Assembly: GCF_010729105.1 (NCBI RefSeq)
Contig: NZ_AP022573.1
Span: forward strand, 3,348,001-3,412,000
DNA from: Mycobacterium saskatchewanense
Lineage (GTDB): Bacteria; Actinomycetota; Actinomycetes; Mycobacteriales; Mycobacteriaceae
Direction: 5' to 3'
DNA: 64,000 bases
Shown: piece after piece, positions 53,271 to 62,501 of the stretch
How positions within the stretch are numbered: position 1 is the stretch's first letter
Layout: every line of letters starts with the position of its first letter
Translations under genes and position numbers: made by a program
Notes under the pieces: generated by a model
What the model saw: the letters and a program-made list of their open reading frames with translations, nothing else
What the model was told of the DNA's origin: nothing
The model's database searches: none

Positions 53271-56200
53271 GTGCCCCACGACGGTAAAGAGCGATCGCAG
53301 CGGATTCCCCGGTTGATCGCCGTCGTCGCGGGCCTGGTGGGCCTGGCGCTGTGCGTGATCGTCCCGTTGCTTCCGGTCCGGCAGACGACGGCCATCGTGC
53401 TGTGGCCGCAGGGCACGGCCGACGGCAACGTCACCGAGGTCACCGCGCCGCTGGTGTCCGGTGCGCCGCGCGCGCTCGACGTCTCCATCCCGTGCTCGGC
53501 CATGGCCACGCTGCCGCCGGACGGCGGCCTGGTGGTCTCGACCCTGCCGGCCGGCGGGGTGGACACCGGCAAGAACGGGCTCTTCGTGCGGGCCGATAAG
53601 GACGTGATCGTCGTCGCGTTCCGGGATTCCGTCGCCGCCGTGGCCCAGCGCCCGGCGGTCGCGGCGGGGGCCTGCAGCGTGCTGCACGCCTGGGCCGACG
53701 CCGGTGGGGCAGGCGCCGACTTCGTGGGCATGCCGGGGGCCTCCGGGCGGCTCTCGCCGGAGAAGAAACCACAGGTGGGGGGCATCTTCACCGACCTGAA
53801 GGTGCCGGCTCAGCCCGGGCTCTCGGCCCGCGTGGACATCGACACCCGATTCATCACGGCGCCGACAACGCTCAAAAAGCTGGTGATGGTCGCGGGCGCG
53901 CTGTCGGTCCTCACGGCGATCATCGCGCTGGCCACCCTGGACCGGCGCAGCCGCGGCATCGACACGCTGATCAACTGGCGGTCCCCCATCGCCTGGCTCT
54001 CCCGCTATCGCACCGGTGGACACCGGCGCGTCGGGATCGCGACCTGGCTGGCCGACGCCGCCGTGATCGCGACGCTGCTGGTCTGGCACGTCATCGGCGC
54101 CACCTCGTCGGACGACGGATACAACCTGACCATCGCGCGAATCGCGCCCAAGGCCGGCTACATCGTCGACGCCTACCGGTACTTCGGGACGACAGACGCG
54201 CCGTTCGACTGGTACCTCGGCGCGCTCTCCAAGCTGGCGACAGTGAGCACCGCCGGCGTGTGGATGCGGCTGCCCGCCACCCTGGCCGGCATCGGCTGCT
54301 GGCTGATCCTCAGCCACTGGGCGCTGCGCCGGTTGGGCCCCGGCCGCGGCGGCCTCGGTGCCAACCGGATGGCCATCCTGACGGCGGGCGCGGTGTTCGT
54401 GGCGGCCTGGCTGCCGTTCAACAACGGCCTGCGGCCCGAGCCGCTGATCGCGCTCGGCGTGCTGGCGACCTGGGCGCTGGTGGAACGTGCGATCGCGCTG
54501 GGCCGGCTGGCGTCCGCCGCGGTCGCGATCGTGGTCGCGACGCTCACCGCGACGCTCGCACCCCAGGGACTGATCGCGGTGGCGGCGCTGTTGACCGGGG
54601 CCCGCGCCATCGCGCGCACCATCCGCCGGCGCGAGGACACCGATGGCCTGCTGGCACCGCTGGCGGTGCTCGCCGCCGCGCTGTCCCTGATCACCGTGGT
54701 CGTGTTCCGGAGCCAGACGCTGGCAACAGTCGCCGAGTCGGCACGCATCAAGTACAAGGTCGGCCCGACGATCGCCTGGTACCAGGACTTCCTGCGCTAC
54801 TACTTCCTGACCGTGGAGAGCAACGCCGAGGGATCGATGGCGCGGCGATTCGCGGTGCTGATCATGCTGCTGTGCCTGTTCGGGGCGCTCGTGGTCCTGC
54901 TGCGCCGCGGCCGGGTCCCCGGCCTGGCGAGCGGCCCGACGTGGCGGCTGATCGGCACCACCGCCGTCGGGCTGCTGCTGCTGAACTTCACCCCGACAAA
55001 GTGGGCCGTGCAATTCGGCGCGTTCGCCGGCGTCGCGGGCGCCCTCGGCGCGGTCATGGCATTCGCCTTCGCTCGCATCGGCCTGCACAGCCGCCGCAAC
55101 CTCACGTTGTACGTCACGGCGCTGCTGTTCGTGCTGGCGTGGGCGACGTCGGGGATCAACGGCTGGTTCGGGGTGAACAACTACGGGGTGCCGTGGTACG
55201 ACATCCAGCCCGTCATCGCCAGCCACCCGGTGACGACGATGTTCCTCGCCCTGTCGATCCTCACCGGGCTGCTGGCCGCCTGGTACCACTTCCGGATGGA
55301 CTACGCCGGCCACACCGAGGTCAAGGACAACCGACGCAACCGCGTGCTGGCGTCCACCCCGCTGCTCGTCGTCGCGACGATCATGGTCCTGGGCGAGGTG
55401 GGCTCGCTGGCCAAGGGCGTCGTCTTCCGCTACCCGCTCTACACCACCGGCAAGGCCAACCTGGCCGCGATCGCGTCCGGCCTCTCGAACACCAGCTGCG
55501 CCATGGCCGATGACGTGCTCACCGAACCCGATCCCAACGCCGGACTGCTGGAGCCTGTCCCCGGGCAGCAGTTCGGGCCCGCGGGCCCGCTCGGGGGGAT
55601 CAACCCCGTGGGCTTCAAGCCCGACGGGGTCGGCGCCGACCTGAGGTCCGACCCGGTGGTGACCAAACCGGGCGTGGTGAACTCCGACGCGTCGCCCAAC
55701 AAGCCGAACGCGGCCATGAGCGACTCCGCGGGCACGGCCGGCGGAAGGGGACCGGCCGGGGTGAACGGGTCGCGCGCGGCGCTGCCCTTCGGGCTCGACC
55801 CGGCCCGCACCCCGGTGATGGGCAGCTACGGCGAGAACTCCCTGGCCGCCACCGCGACCTCGGCGTGGTACCAGCTGCCACCCCGCACCGGCGACCGGCC
55901 GCTGGTCGTGGTCTCCGCGGCGGGCGCGATCTGGTCGTACAAGGAGGACGGCACCTTCACCTACGGGCAGTCGCTGAAACTGCAGTGGGGCCACCGCGAC
56001 TTGGCCCGACCCGACGGCACCACCCAACCGTTGGGGGAGGTGCAGCCGATCGACATCGGGCCGCAGCCGGCGTGGCGCAATCTGCGGTTCCCGCTGGCCT
56101 GGGCGCCGCCGGAGGCCAATGTGGCGCGCATCGTCGCCTATGACCCGAACCTCAGCTCCGAGCAGTGGTTCGCGTTCACTCCGCCGCGCGTGCCGATACT

Positions 56201-56594
56201 GCAGACGCTGCAGCGGCTGATCGGATCGCAGACCCCGGTGCTGATGGACATCGCGACGGCCGCGGACTTCCCGTGCCAGCGCCCGTACACCGAACACCTC
56301 GGTGTCGCCGAGCTTCCGCAATACCGCATCCTGCCCGATCACAAGCAGACGGCGGCGTCGTCGAACGGGTGGCAGGCCAGCGAGACGGGCGGCCCGTTCC
56401 TGATTACCCAGGCGCTGCTGCGCACGTCGACGATCGCCACGTACCTTCGGGGCGACTGGTATCGCGACTGGGGATCGATCGAGCAGTACTACCGACTGGT
56501 GCCGGCCGACCAGGCGCCGGAGGCCGCTATCGAACAGGGTGTGATCACAGTGCCCGGCTGGAGCCGGCAGGGACCGATTCGGGCCCTCCCATGA
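53271..56594 (+). CDS. embA: Arabinosyltransferase EmbA
   Basis: A 1107-residue GT-C enzyme. With EmbB it forms the heterodimer that builds the arabinan ends of arabinogalactan. Same layout as EmbC: jellyroll domain, membrane core with SDDGY (Asp281-Asp282), and C-terminal carbohydrate-binding domain (TPPRVPIL). The GTG lies 8 bases after TACCAT and has no ribosome-binding site. Its TGA overlaps the embB ATG. Equivalent to Rv3794. Confidence 0.96.
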   Translation: MPHDGKERSQRIPRLIAVVAGLVGLALCVIVPLLPVRQTTAIVLWPQGTADGNVTEVTAPLVSGAPRALDVSIPCSAMATLPPDGGLVVSTLPAGGVDTGKNGLFVRADKDVIVVAFRDSVAAVAQRPAVAAGACSVLHAWADAGGAGADFVGMPGASGRLSPEKKPQVGGIFTDLKVPAQPGLSARVDIDTRFITAPTTLKKLVMVAGALSVLTAIIALATLDRRSRGIDTLINWRSPIAWLSRYRTGGHRRVGIATWLADAAVIATLLVWHVIGATSSDDGYNLTIARIAPKAGYIVDAYRYFGTTDAPFDWYLGALSKLATVSTAGVWMRLPATLAGIGCWLILSHWALRRLGPGRGGLGANRMAILTAGAVFVAAWLPFNNGLRPEPLIALGVLATWALVERAIALGRLASAAVAIVVATLTATLAPQGLIAVAALLTGARAIARTIRRREDTDGLLAPLAVLAAALSLITVVVFRSQTLATVAESARIKYKVGPTIAWYQDFLRYYFLTVESNAEGSMARRFAVLIMLLCLFGALVVLLRRGRVPGLASGPTWRLIGTTAVGLLLLNFTPTKWAVQFGAFAGVAGALGAVMAFAFARIGLHSRRNLTLYVTALLFVLAWATSGINGWFGVNNYGVPWYDIQPVIASHPVTTMFLALSILTGLLAAWYHFRMDYAGHTEVKDNRRNRVLASTPLLVVATIMVLGEVGSLAKGVVFRYPLYTTGKANLAAIASGLSNTSCAMADDVLTEPDPNAGLLEPVPGQQFGPAGPLGGINPVGFKPDGVGADLRSDPVVTKPGVVNSDASPNKPNAAMSDSAGTAGGRGPAGVNGSRAALPFGLDPARTPVMGSYGENSLAATATSAWYQLPPRTGDRPLVVVSAAGAIWSYKEDGTFTYGQSLKLQWGHRDLARPDGTTQPLGEVQPIDIGPQPAWRNLRFPLAWAPPEANVARIVAYDPNLSSEQWFAFTPPRVPILQTLQRLIGSQTPVLMDIATAADFPCQRPYTEHLGVAELPQYRILPDHKQTAASSNGWQASETGGPFLITQALLRTSTIATYLRGDWYRDWGSIEQYYRLVPADQAPEAAIEQGVITVPGWSRQGPIRALP

Positions 56595-59500
56595 GCGTCA
56601 CGACCGTGCTGGACCGCGAGGACAAGGCCCGGCCTTCCGGGCCCCGCCAGGACGTGCGGCTGACCGGATGGATCGCGACGATCGCCGGGTTGATCGGCTT
56701 CGTTTTGTCGATCGCGACGCCGCTGCTGCCCGTCGTGCAGACCACCGCGTCGCTGAACTGGCCCCAGAACGGGCAACTGAACAGCGTCACGGCACCGCTG
56801 ATCTCGCTGACGCCGGTCGACGTGACGGCGACCGTGCCCTGCTCGGTGGTGCGCGGCCTGCCGCCCGACGGCGGGGTCGTGCTGAGCACTGCGCCCAAGA
56901 AGGGCAAGGACGCCGCGCTCAACGCGCTGTTCGTCGTGGTCAACGGCCAGCGTGTCGACGTCACGGACCGCAACGTGGTGATCGCCAGCGTCCCCCGGGA
57001 GCAGGCCGCATCTCCCGAATGCCAGCGCATCGAGATCACCTCCACCCACGCCGGAACCTTCGCCACCTTCGTCGGGCTCAACGACCCGGCGGGCAGGCCG
57101 GTGCGCGGCGGCTTCCCCGACCCCAACCTGCGCCCGCAGATCGTCGGGGTGTTCACCGACCTGACCGGCCCGGCACCGGCCGGGCTGCGGTTCTCGGCGA
57201 CCATCGACACGCGGTTCTCCACCACCCCGACGACGCTGAAGCTGCTCGCGATGGTGGGCGCGGTCCTGTCGACGATCGTCGCGCTGGTCGCACTGTGGCG
57301 GCTGGACCAGCTGGACGGCCGCCGCATGCACCGGCTGATCCCGACCCGCTGGAAGAAATTCACCCTGGTCGACGCAGCGGTCATCTTCGGCTTCCTGCTC
57401 TGGCACCTCATCGGCGCCAACTCCTCCGACGACGGCTACATCCTCGGCATGGCCCGGGTCGCCGACCACGCCGGTTACATGTCCAACTACTTCCGCTGGT
57501 TCGGCAGCCCGGAGGACCCGTTCGGCTGGTACTACAACCTGCTGGCCCTGATGACCCACGTCAGCGACGGCAGCCTGTGGATGCGCCTGCCGGACCTGGT
57601 CGCCGGGCTGGTGTGCTGGCTGCTGCTCTCCCGTGAGGTGCTGCCGCGGCTCGGGCCGGCGGTGACCGGCAGCACGGCCGCCAACTGGGCGGCCGGCATG
57701 GTCCTGCTCACCGCGTGGATGCCGTTCAACAACGGCCTGCGCCCCGAGCCGATCATCGCGCTGGGTTCGCTGATCACCTACGTGCTAATCGAGCGTTCCA
57801 TGTGCGCCTCGCGGCTGACGCCGGCCGCGCTGGCCGTGATCACCGCCGCCTTCACCCTGGGAGTGCAGCCGACCGGCCTGATCGCCGTGGCCGCGCTGGT
57901 CGCCGGCGGCCGACCGATCCTGCGGATCTTGGTCCGCCGCCACCGCCTGGTCGGCACCTGGCCGCTGGTGGCGCCGCTGCTCGCCGCGGGAACCGTCATC
58001 CTCACCGTGGTCTTCGCCGACCAGACGCTGTCAACGGTGATGGAAGCCACCAGGATTCGGACCGACATCGGCCCCAGCCAGGCCTGGTACACCGAGAACC
58101 TGCGCTACTACTACCTGATCCTGCCGACCGTCGACGGCTCGCTGTCGCGCCGGTTCGGCTTCCTGATCACCGCCCTCTGCCTGTTCACGGCGCTGTTCAT
58201 CATGTTGCGCCGCAAGCGGGTTCCCGGCGTGGCGCGCGGGCCGGCGTGGCGGTTGATGGGCGTCATCTTCGCGACGATGTTCTTTCTCATGTTCACCCCG
58301 ACCAAATGGGTGCACCACTTCGGCCTGTTCGCGGCGGTGGGCGCGGCGATGGCCGCGCTGACCACGGTGCTGGTGTCGCACGAGGTGCTGCGCTGGTCGC
58401 GCAACCGGATGGCGTTCCTGGCGGCGGTGCTGTTCGTGATGTCGCTGTGCTTCGCCACCACCAACGGCTGGTGGTACGTGTCGAGCTACGGCGTGCCGTT
58501 CAACAACGTCATGCCGCGGTTCGCCGGCATCAGCGTCAGCACGGTCTTCTTCGTGCTGTTCGCGATCGCCGCGCTCTGGGCGATCTGGCTGCACTTCGTG
58601 TCCCGCGACCACGGCGAGGGCCGGCTGGCGCGGGCGGTGACGGCCGCCCCGGTGCCGCTCGCGGCCGGCTTCATGGCGCTGGTGTTCATCGCGTCGATGG
58701 TCGCCGGAATCGTGCGCCAGTACCCCACCTACTCCAACGGCTGGGACAACCTGCGGGAATTCTCCGGCGGCTGCGCGCTCGCCGACGACGTGCTCGTCGA
58801 ACCCGACAGCAACGCCGGCTTCATGACGCCGCTGCCGCCCGAGTCCGGCGGCTACGGCCCGCTGGGCCCGCTGGGCGGCGTCAATCCCGTCGGGTTCACG
58901 CCCAACGGCGTGCCGGACCACACCGTCGCCGAGGCGGTGCAGGAGACGGCGGTGCCGCAGCCCGGAACCGACTACGACTGGTACGCATACGACTGGCGCG
59001 CGCCGACCAAGCTGAAGGCGCCCGGCGTCAACGGGTCGCTGGTGCCGCTGCCCTACGGCCTCGACCCCGACCGGGTCCCGCTGGCCGGCAGCTACACCAC
59101 CGGCGCGCAACAGCAGAGCAGGCTCACGTCGGCGTGGTATCAGCTGCCCAAGGCCGACGACGGGCACCCGCTGCTGGTGGTGACCGCCGCGGGCACCATC
59201 GCCGGCAACAGCGTGCTGCACGGGCACACCAACGGACAGACCGTCGTGCTCGAATTCGGCCGGCCCGGCCCGGGCGGAAGCGTCGCCCCGGGCGGGCGGC
59301 TGGTTCCCTATGACCTCAACGGCGAGCAGCCGAAGGCGTGGCGCAACCTGCGCTTCGCCCGCTCGCAGATACCCGCCGACGCGACCGCCGTTCGGGTGGT
59401 GGCCGAGGATCTGTCCCTGACCCCGGACGACTGGATCGCCGTGACCCCGCCCCGGGTACCCGAGCTGCGCTCACTGCAGGAATACGTCGGCTCCACTTCT

Positions 59501-59851
59501 CCGGTGCTGATGGACTGGGCGGTCGGCCTGGCCTTCCCATGCCAGCACCCCATGCTGCACGCCAACGGCGTCACCGAGATCCCCAAGTTCCGCATCACGC
59601 CCGACTACAACGCGAAGAAGCAGGACACCGATACCTGGGAGGACGGCGTCAACGGCGGCCTGCTGGGGATCACCGACCTGCTGCTACGCGCGCACGTGAT
59701 GTCGACCTACCTGTCTCGCGACTGGGGTCGCGACTGGGGTTCGCTGCGCAAGTTCGACACGATTGCCGACGCGCAACCAGCCCAACTCGAATTGAGCACG
59801 GCGACGCGCAGCGGCTTGTGGTCGCCGGGCGAAATGAGGATCAAGCCGTGA
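56591..59851 (+). CDS. embB: Arabinosyltransferase EmbB
   Basis: A 1086-residue GT-C enzyme, the main ethambutol target. Catalytic SDDGY holds Asp280-Asp281. Met287 in ILGMARVAD corresponds to M. tuberculosis Met306, the commonest resistance site, and is wild type. Compared with my memory of the M. tuberculosis protein, a loop of about 20 residues before the third domain boundary (near residue 256) is missing. ATGA overlap with embA. Equivalent to Rv3795. Confidence 0.96.
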   Translation: MSVTTVLDREDKARPSGPRQDVRLTGWIATIAGLIGFVLSIATPLLPVVQTTASLNWPQNGQLNSVTAPLISLTPVDVTATVPCSVVRGLPPDGGVVLSTAPKKGKDAALNALFVVVNGQRVDVTDRNVVIASVPREQAASPECQRIEITSTHAGTFATFVGLNDPAGRPVRGGFPDPNLRPQIVGVFTDLTGPAPAGLRFSATIDTRFSTTPTTLKLLAMVGAVLSTIVALVALWRLDQLDGRRMHRLIPTRWKKFTLVDAAVIFGFLLWHLIGANSSDDGYILGMARVADHAGYMSNYFRWFGSPEDPFGWYYNLLALMTHVSDGSLWMRLPDLVAGLVCWLLLSREVLPRLGPAVTGSTAANWAAGMVLLTAWMPFNNGLRPEPIIALGSLITYVLIERSMCASRLTPAALAVITAAFTLGVQPTGLIAVAALVAGGRPILRILVRRHRLVGTWPLVAPLLAAGTVILTVVFADQTLSTVMEATRIRTDIGPSQAWYTENLRYYYLILPTVDGSLSRRFGFLITALCLFTALFIMLRRKRVPGVARGPAWRLMGVIFATMFFLMFTPTKWVHHFGLFAAVGAAMAALTTVLVSHEVLRWSRNRMAFLAAVLFVMSLCFATTNGWWYVSSYGVPFNNVMPRFAGISVSTVFFVLFAIAALWAIWLHFVSRDHGEGRLARAVTAAPVPLAAGFMALVFIASMVAGIVRQYPTYSNGWDNLREFSGGCALADDVLVEPDSNAGFMTPLPPESGGYGPLGPLGGVNPVGFTPNGVPDHTVAEAVQETAVPQPGTDYDWYAYDWRAPTKLKAPGVNGSLVPLPYGLDPDRVPLAGSYTTGAQQQSRLTSAWYQLPKADDGHPLLVVTAAGTIAGNSVLHGHTNGQTVVLEFGRPGPGGSVAPGGRLVPYDLNGEQPKAWRNLRFARSQIPADATAVRVVAEDLSLTPDDWIAVTPPRVPELRSLQEYVGSTSPVLMDWAVGLAFPCQHPMLHANGVTEIPKFRITPDYNAKKQDTDTWEDGVNGGLLGITDLLLRAHVMSTYLSRDWGRDWGSLRKFDTIADAQPAQLELSTATRSGLWSPGEMRIKP

Positions 59852-59905
59852 GAGGCGAATTACGACGTTTGTCACTGATGTGACCCGGTAATTTGTCATT
59901 AGTCT

Positions 59906-59923
59906 AATAAATGGCTATTTATT
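59906..59923 (+). terminator. AT-rich hairpin after embB
   Basis: AATAAAT (59906-59912) and ATTTATT (59917-59923) are complementary around GGCT. The surrounding 59885-59960 is strikingly AT-rich for this genome. It may act in termination or as part of the promoter region of the next gene. Confidence 0.45.
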
Positions 59924-60023
59924 GACAGTTGAGTAATTCCGCAGAAAAAGTTTATTTCCGCCGCGCTCGGGTCAATCTCTGTGCCACTGTGATCTAGTTA
60001 ACAGTCAAGGCAAGGGGTGGCCC

Positions 60024-60542
60024 ATGCGCACAGACCCGGCCCTCACGGCACGCGTAGCAACCTGTTCGGCGGTCCTCGCGGTGACGGTGATCCCAACCGC
60101 GACCTGGGGCGTCGCCGGCGCGGCCGCCGAGGGCGGCACCCGGGTCGTCCTGGACAACAAGCTGCATCGATGCGACTTCAGTCTGATCACCGAGGCGGCA
60201 ATGGTGCCCCGTACGGCGCTCGCCACGGGTTCGGCGATCATCCGTCGCAACGGGTCCACCGCAACCGCGGAAGTTCACCTGGTGGATGCCCCGGAGCCCG
60301 GCACACACTTCGACGTCGGCCTCATCCAGGAGCCCCGACCGGCGTCGGCCACGTGCGGCCCCGGTGACCCGGGCACGGCTTTCGGTGGCCTGGACACTGA
60401 CGGCGCGGGCAGCGGGACGACGACCGTTCAGGACACGATTCGGCCGGGCACGACGGGCGTCTGGGTGATTATCGAGCGACCGAACGCGCATTCCCAAAAT
60501 CCAGGCGAATACTACACATCGGAGTTTCTTGCGCCGGTATGA
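60024..60542 (+). CDS. Secreted hypothetical protein
   Basis: A 172-residue exported protein: Sec signal peptide to about residue 35 (GVAGAAAEGG), then a beta-rich domain with two cysteines (HRCDFS, SATCGPGD) likely forming a disulfide. The segment TAEVHLVDAPEPGTHFDVGLIQEPRP suggests a sandwich fold. AAGGGG lies before the ATG. No family recognised. It is preceded by an AT-rich island unlike the emb genes. Confidence 0.7.
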   Translation: MRTDPALTARVATCSAVLAVTVIPTATWGVAGAAAEGGTRVVLDNKLHRCDFSLITEAAMVPRTALATGSAIIRRNGSTATAEVHLVDAPEPGTHFDVGLIQEPRPASATCGPGDPGTAFGGLDTDGAGSGTTTVQDTIRPGTTGVWVIIERPNAHSQNPGEYYTSEFLAPV

Positions 60543-60730
60543 CCGCCATTCGCTGACCGTTTGCCACCGCCGTACCTCGGTTCGGCCTGCCCGTTCGTCG
60601 ACCCGCCCCCCGATCCGCCCGGGGCCAAACGCCCCAGCCGGGACGGGACTTCCGTCCCTATCTCGGTGGACCGGCGCAATGGTCCGATAAGAGGGGTCGA
60701 TGACGACCGGTGTCAGACGGAGGCACGACA

Positions 60731-61198
60731 ATGGACGCTTCACCCCTCACCCGGCACGCGACACGTATGTTCTCCCGCGTGCTCGGCCCCTTCCTTGTGG
60801 TCGTCGACGTCACCGCCATCGCCCGCGCGTCGGAGATGCAGGGACTCCTCTCGCAGTTCGAGGCGAACTCGATGTGGACGTTCGTCGCCGGTGCGTTCAT
60901 CCTGCTGTTCGGACTTGTAATCGTCGCCGGTCACCAGTACTGGCGGGGTGCGGCCGCGATCATCGTGTCCCTGCTGGGCTGGCTCATCGTGCTGCGCGGC
61001 CTACTGCTCGTGTCCTTTCCCCAGATCTTCGTTTCGGTGGCCGCCAGCATGATCGGCCCCAAGGGCTGGTGGGTGTCCCTGTGCGCTCTGTTCGCGCTCG
61101 TGGGGCTCTACCTCAGCTACGTGGGTTGGGCCCCCGCGCCCGACCGGCCAATCACGACGGCGGCGACCGCGTCGCCGGACCTGCCCCGGGCCGCGTGA
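60731..61198 (+). CDS. Small polytopic membrane protein
   Basis: A 155-residue protein with four hydrophobic segments (about 15-32, 55-72, 77-98, 110-130) and a polar C-terminus. GGAGG sits about 9 bases before the ATG at 60731. The next gene (FHA protein) starts 10 bases after its stop, so the two are probably co-expressed. Function unknown. Confidence 0.75.
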   Translation: MDASPLTRHATRMFSRVLGPFLVVVDVTAIARASEMQGLLSQFEANSMWTFVAGAFILLFGLVIVAGHQYWRGAAAIIVSLLGWLIVLRGLLLVSFPQIFVSVAASMIGPKGWWVSLCALFALVGLYLSYVGWAPAPDRPITTAATASPDLPRAA

Positions 61199-61208
61199 TC
61201 GGGCATCC

Positions 61209-61688
61209 ATGTCGACCTCACAACCTCCTGCTCCGAGTCCCGCCCCCAGGCCCGCTCCCACGCCCCCGTGCGACGACAGCACCGCGAACCTCGGCGCAGC
61301 GTTGCGCACCGGGTTCGCCGAGGATTTCGACTTGTCGGCGGCGATCGCGGAGGACGCCGTGGAGGACATGGCGACGATGTCGCGCGGCCTGGGCGTTCTG
61401 GTCGTCAAGCGCGGGCCCAACGCCGGAGCGCAGTTCCAGTTGGATCGACCCGTCATGTCAGCGGGCCGGCATCCCGCGAGTGACATCTTCCTCGACGACA
61501 TCACCGTGAGCCGTCGGCATGCCGAATTCCGCAGGGACAATGGCGAATTCCGCGTGGTCGACCTCGGCAGCCTGAACAGCACCTACGTCAACCGTGAACC
61601 CGTCGACTCGGCGGTGCTGGGCAACGGTGACGACGTCCAGATCGGCAATTTCCGCCTGGTGTTCCTCACCGGGCCCATAGCGCGTTGA
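61209..61688 (+). CDS. FHA-domain protein, GarA paralogue
   Basis: A 159-residue protein. Residues about 60-157 are an FHA domain almost like GarA: VKRGPNAG, SAGRHPASDIFLDD, SRRHAEF and SLNSTYVN, where GarA has SLNGTYVN. The N-terminal 55 residues are Pro/Ala-rich and acidic and lack GarA's phosphorylated ETTS motif, so the self-inhibition switch worked by PknB/PknG is probably absent. A role binding phosphothreonine partners is likely; the targets are unknown. Confidence 0.85.
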   Translation: MSTSQPPAPSPAPRPAPTPPCDDSTANLGAALRTGFAEDFDLSAAIAEDAVEDMATMSRGLGVLVVKRGPNAGAQFQLDRPVMSAGRHPASDIFLDDITVSRRHAEFRRDNGEFRVVDLGSLNSTYVNREPVDSAVLGNGDDVQIGNFRLVFLTGPIAR

Positions 61689-61707
61689 GACCGACCGGGA
61701 GGATTCC

Positions 61708-62475
61708 TTGAGCGCAGCAGCCAACGCCGAGCGTCGCGGCGTCGATCACATCCTGACCCGGGCGGGGATCTTGCGGCACGTCGAGCCGGCCGCCGCCGCC
61801 GCCTTGATCGAACAGCTTCATCCGGCGGAATTCGCTGCCGGCGAAATGATTTTCGCCGAAGGCGACCCCGGTGACCGGGTGTTCATCATCGTCGCGGGCA
61901 AGGTCAAGATCAGCCTGCGCGGCCCCAGCGGCCGCACCAACCTGCGGGCGATCATGGGCCCCACGGACGTCTTCGGCGAACTGGCGGTCTTCGACGCGGG
62001 CCCCCGAACCTGCACGGCCACGGCGATCACCGACGTGCGCACGATGTGGTTGGACCGGGCCACGCTGCGGGCCTGGATGACCGAGCGGCCGACGATCGCC
62101 GAGCAGCTGCTGCAGGTGTTGTCCCGGCGGCTCCGGAACACCGACGACGAACTGGTCGAGCTGGTATCCAGCGACGTGGCCGCCCGGGTCGCCCGTCAAC
62201 TGCTGCTGTTGGGCGGGCGGTTCGGCGTCCCAGACGGCGACGCGCTGCGGGTCGCTCACGAGCTCAGCCAGGACGAGATGGCGCAGCTCGTCGGGGCGGA
62301 CCGCACGTCCGTCAATCGGGCGCTGCGCAACTTCGCGAGCCGCGGCTGGATCGTCCTGGAAGGCAAGGCAGTCCTGATCGTCGACCCCCGGGCACTGGCC
62401 CGCCGGGCCGCCGTCCGGGGCCGCGCGGGCGCCCCGTCGAGTCGGCGCAGGCGCCCGTTGCGCGCCACCGCGTAA
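61708..62475 (+). CDS. Crp/Fnr-family regulator, CRP paralogue
   Basis: A 255-residue regulator resembling mycobacterial CRP (Rv3676). The cyclic-nucleotide domain (about residues 10-130) has FGELAVFDAGPRTCTA, with Cys where CRP has the cAMP-contacting Ser. The helix-turn-helix is GADRTSVNRAL where CRP has SRETVNK, so the key Glu of the recognition helix is lost. A basic tail (RRRRPLRA-like) extends it. The TTG start has a strong GGGAGGA upstream. Confidence 0.85.
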   Translation: MSAAANAERRGVDHILTRAGILRHVEPAAAAALIEQLHPAEFAAGEMIFAEGDPGDRVFIIVAGKVKISLRGPSGRTNLRAIMGPTDVFGELAVFDAGPRTCTATAITDVRTMWLDRATLRAWMTERPTIAEQLLQVLSRRLRNTDDELVELVSSDVAARVARQLLLLGGRFGVPDGDALRVAHELSQDEMAQLVGADRTSVNRALRNFASRGWIVLEGKAVLIVDPRALARRAAVRGRAGAPSSRRRRPLRATA

Positions 62476-62482
62476 CGCCCGG

Positions 62483-62496
62483 GACGGTATACCGTC
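62483..62496. promoter_or_regulatory. Perfect 14-bp palindrome overlapping the fadE35 -10
   Basis: GACGGTATACCGTC is self-complementary over all 14 bases. It contains TATACC (62488-62493), placed 8 bases before the fadE35 ATG as in leaderless promoters. It probably binds a dimeric repressor. Confidence 0.6.
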
Positions 62497-62501
62497 GATC
62501 C

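Noticed and set aside
53256..56342. Open frame of 1028 codons on the minus strand opposite embA
   Set aside because: Low-complexity Arg/Gly/Gln/His composition typical of the antisense of GC-rich coding DNA. embA on the other strand is unmistakable.
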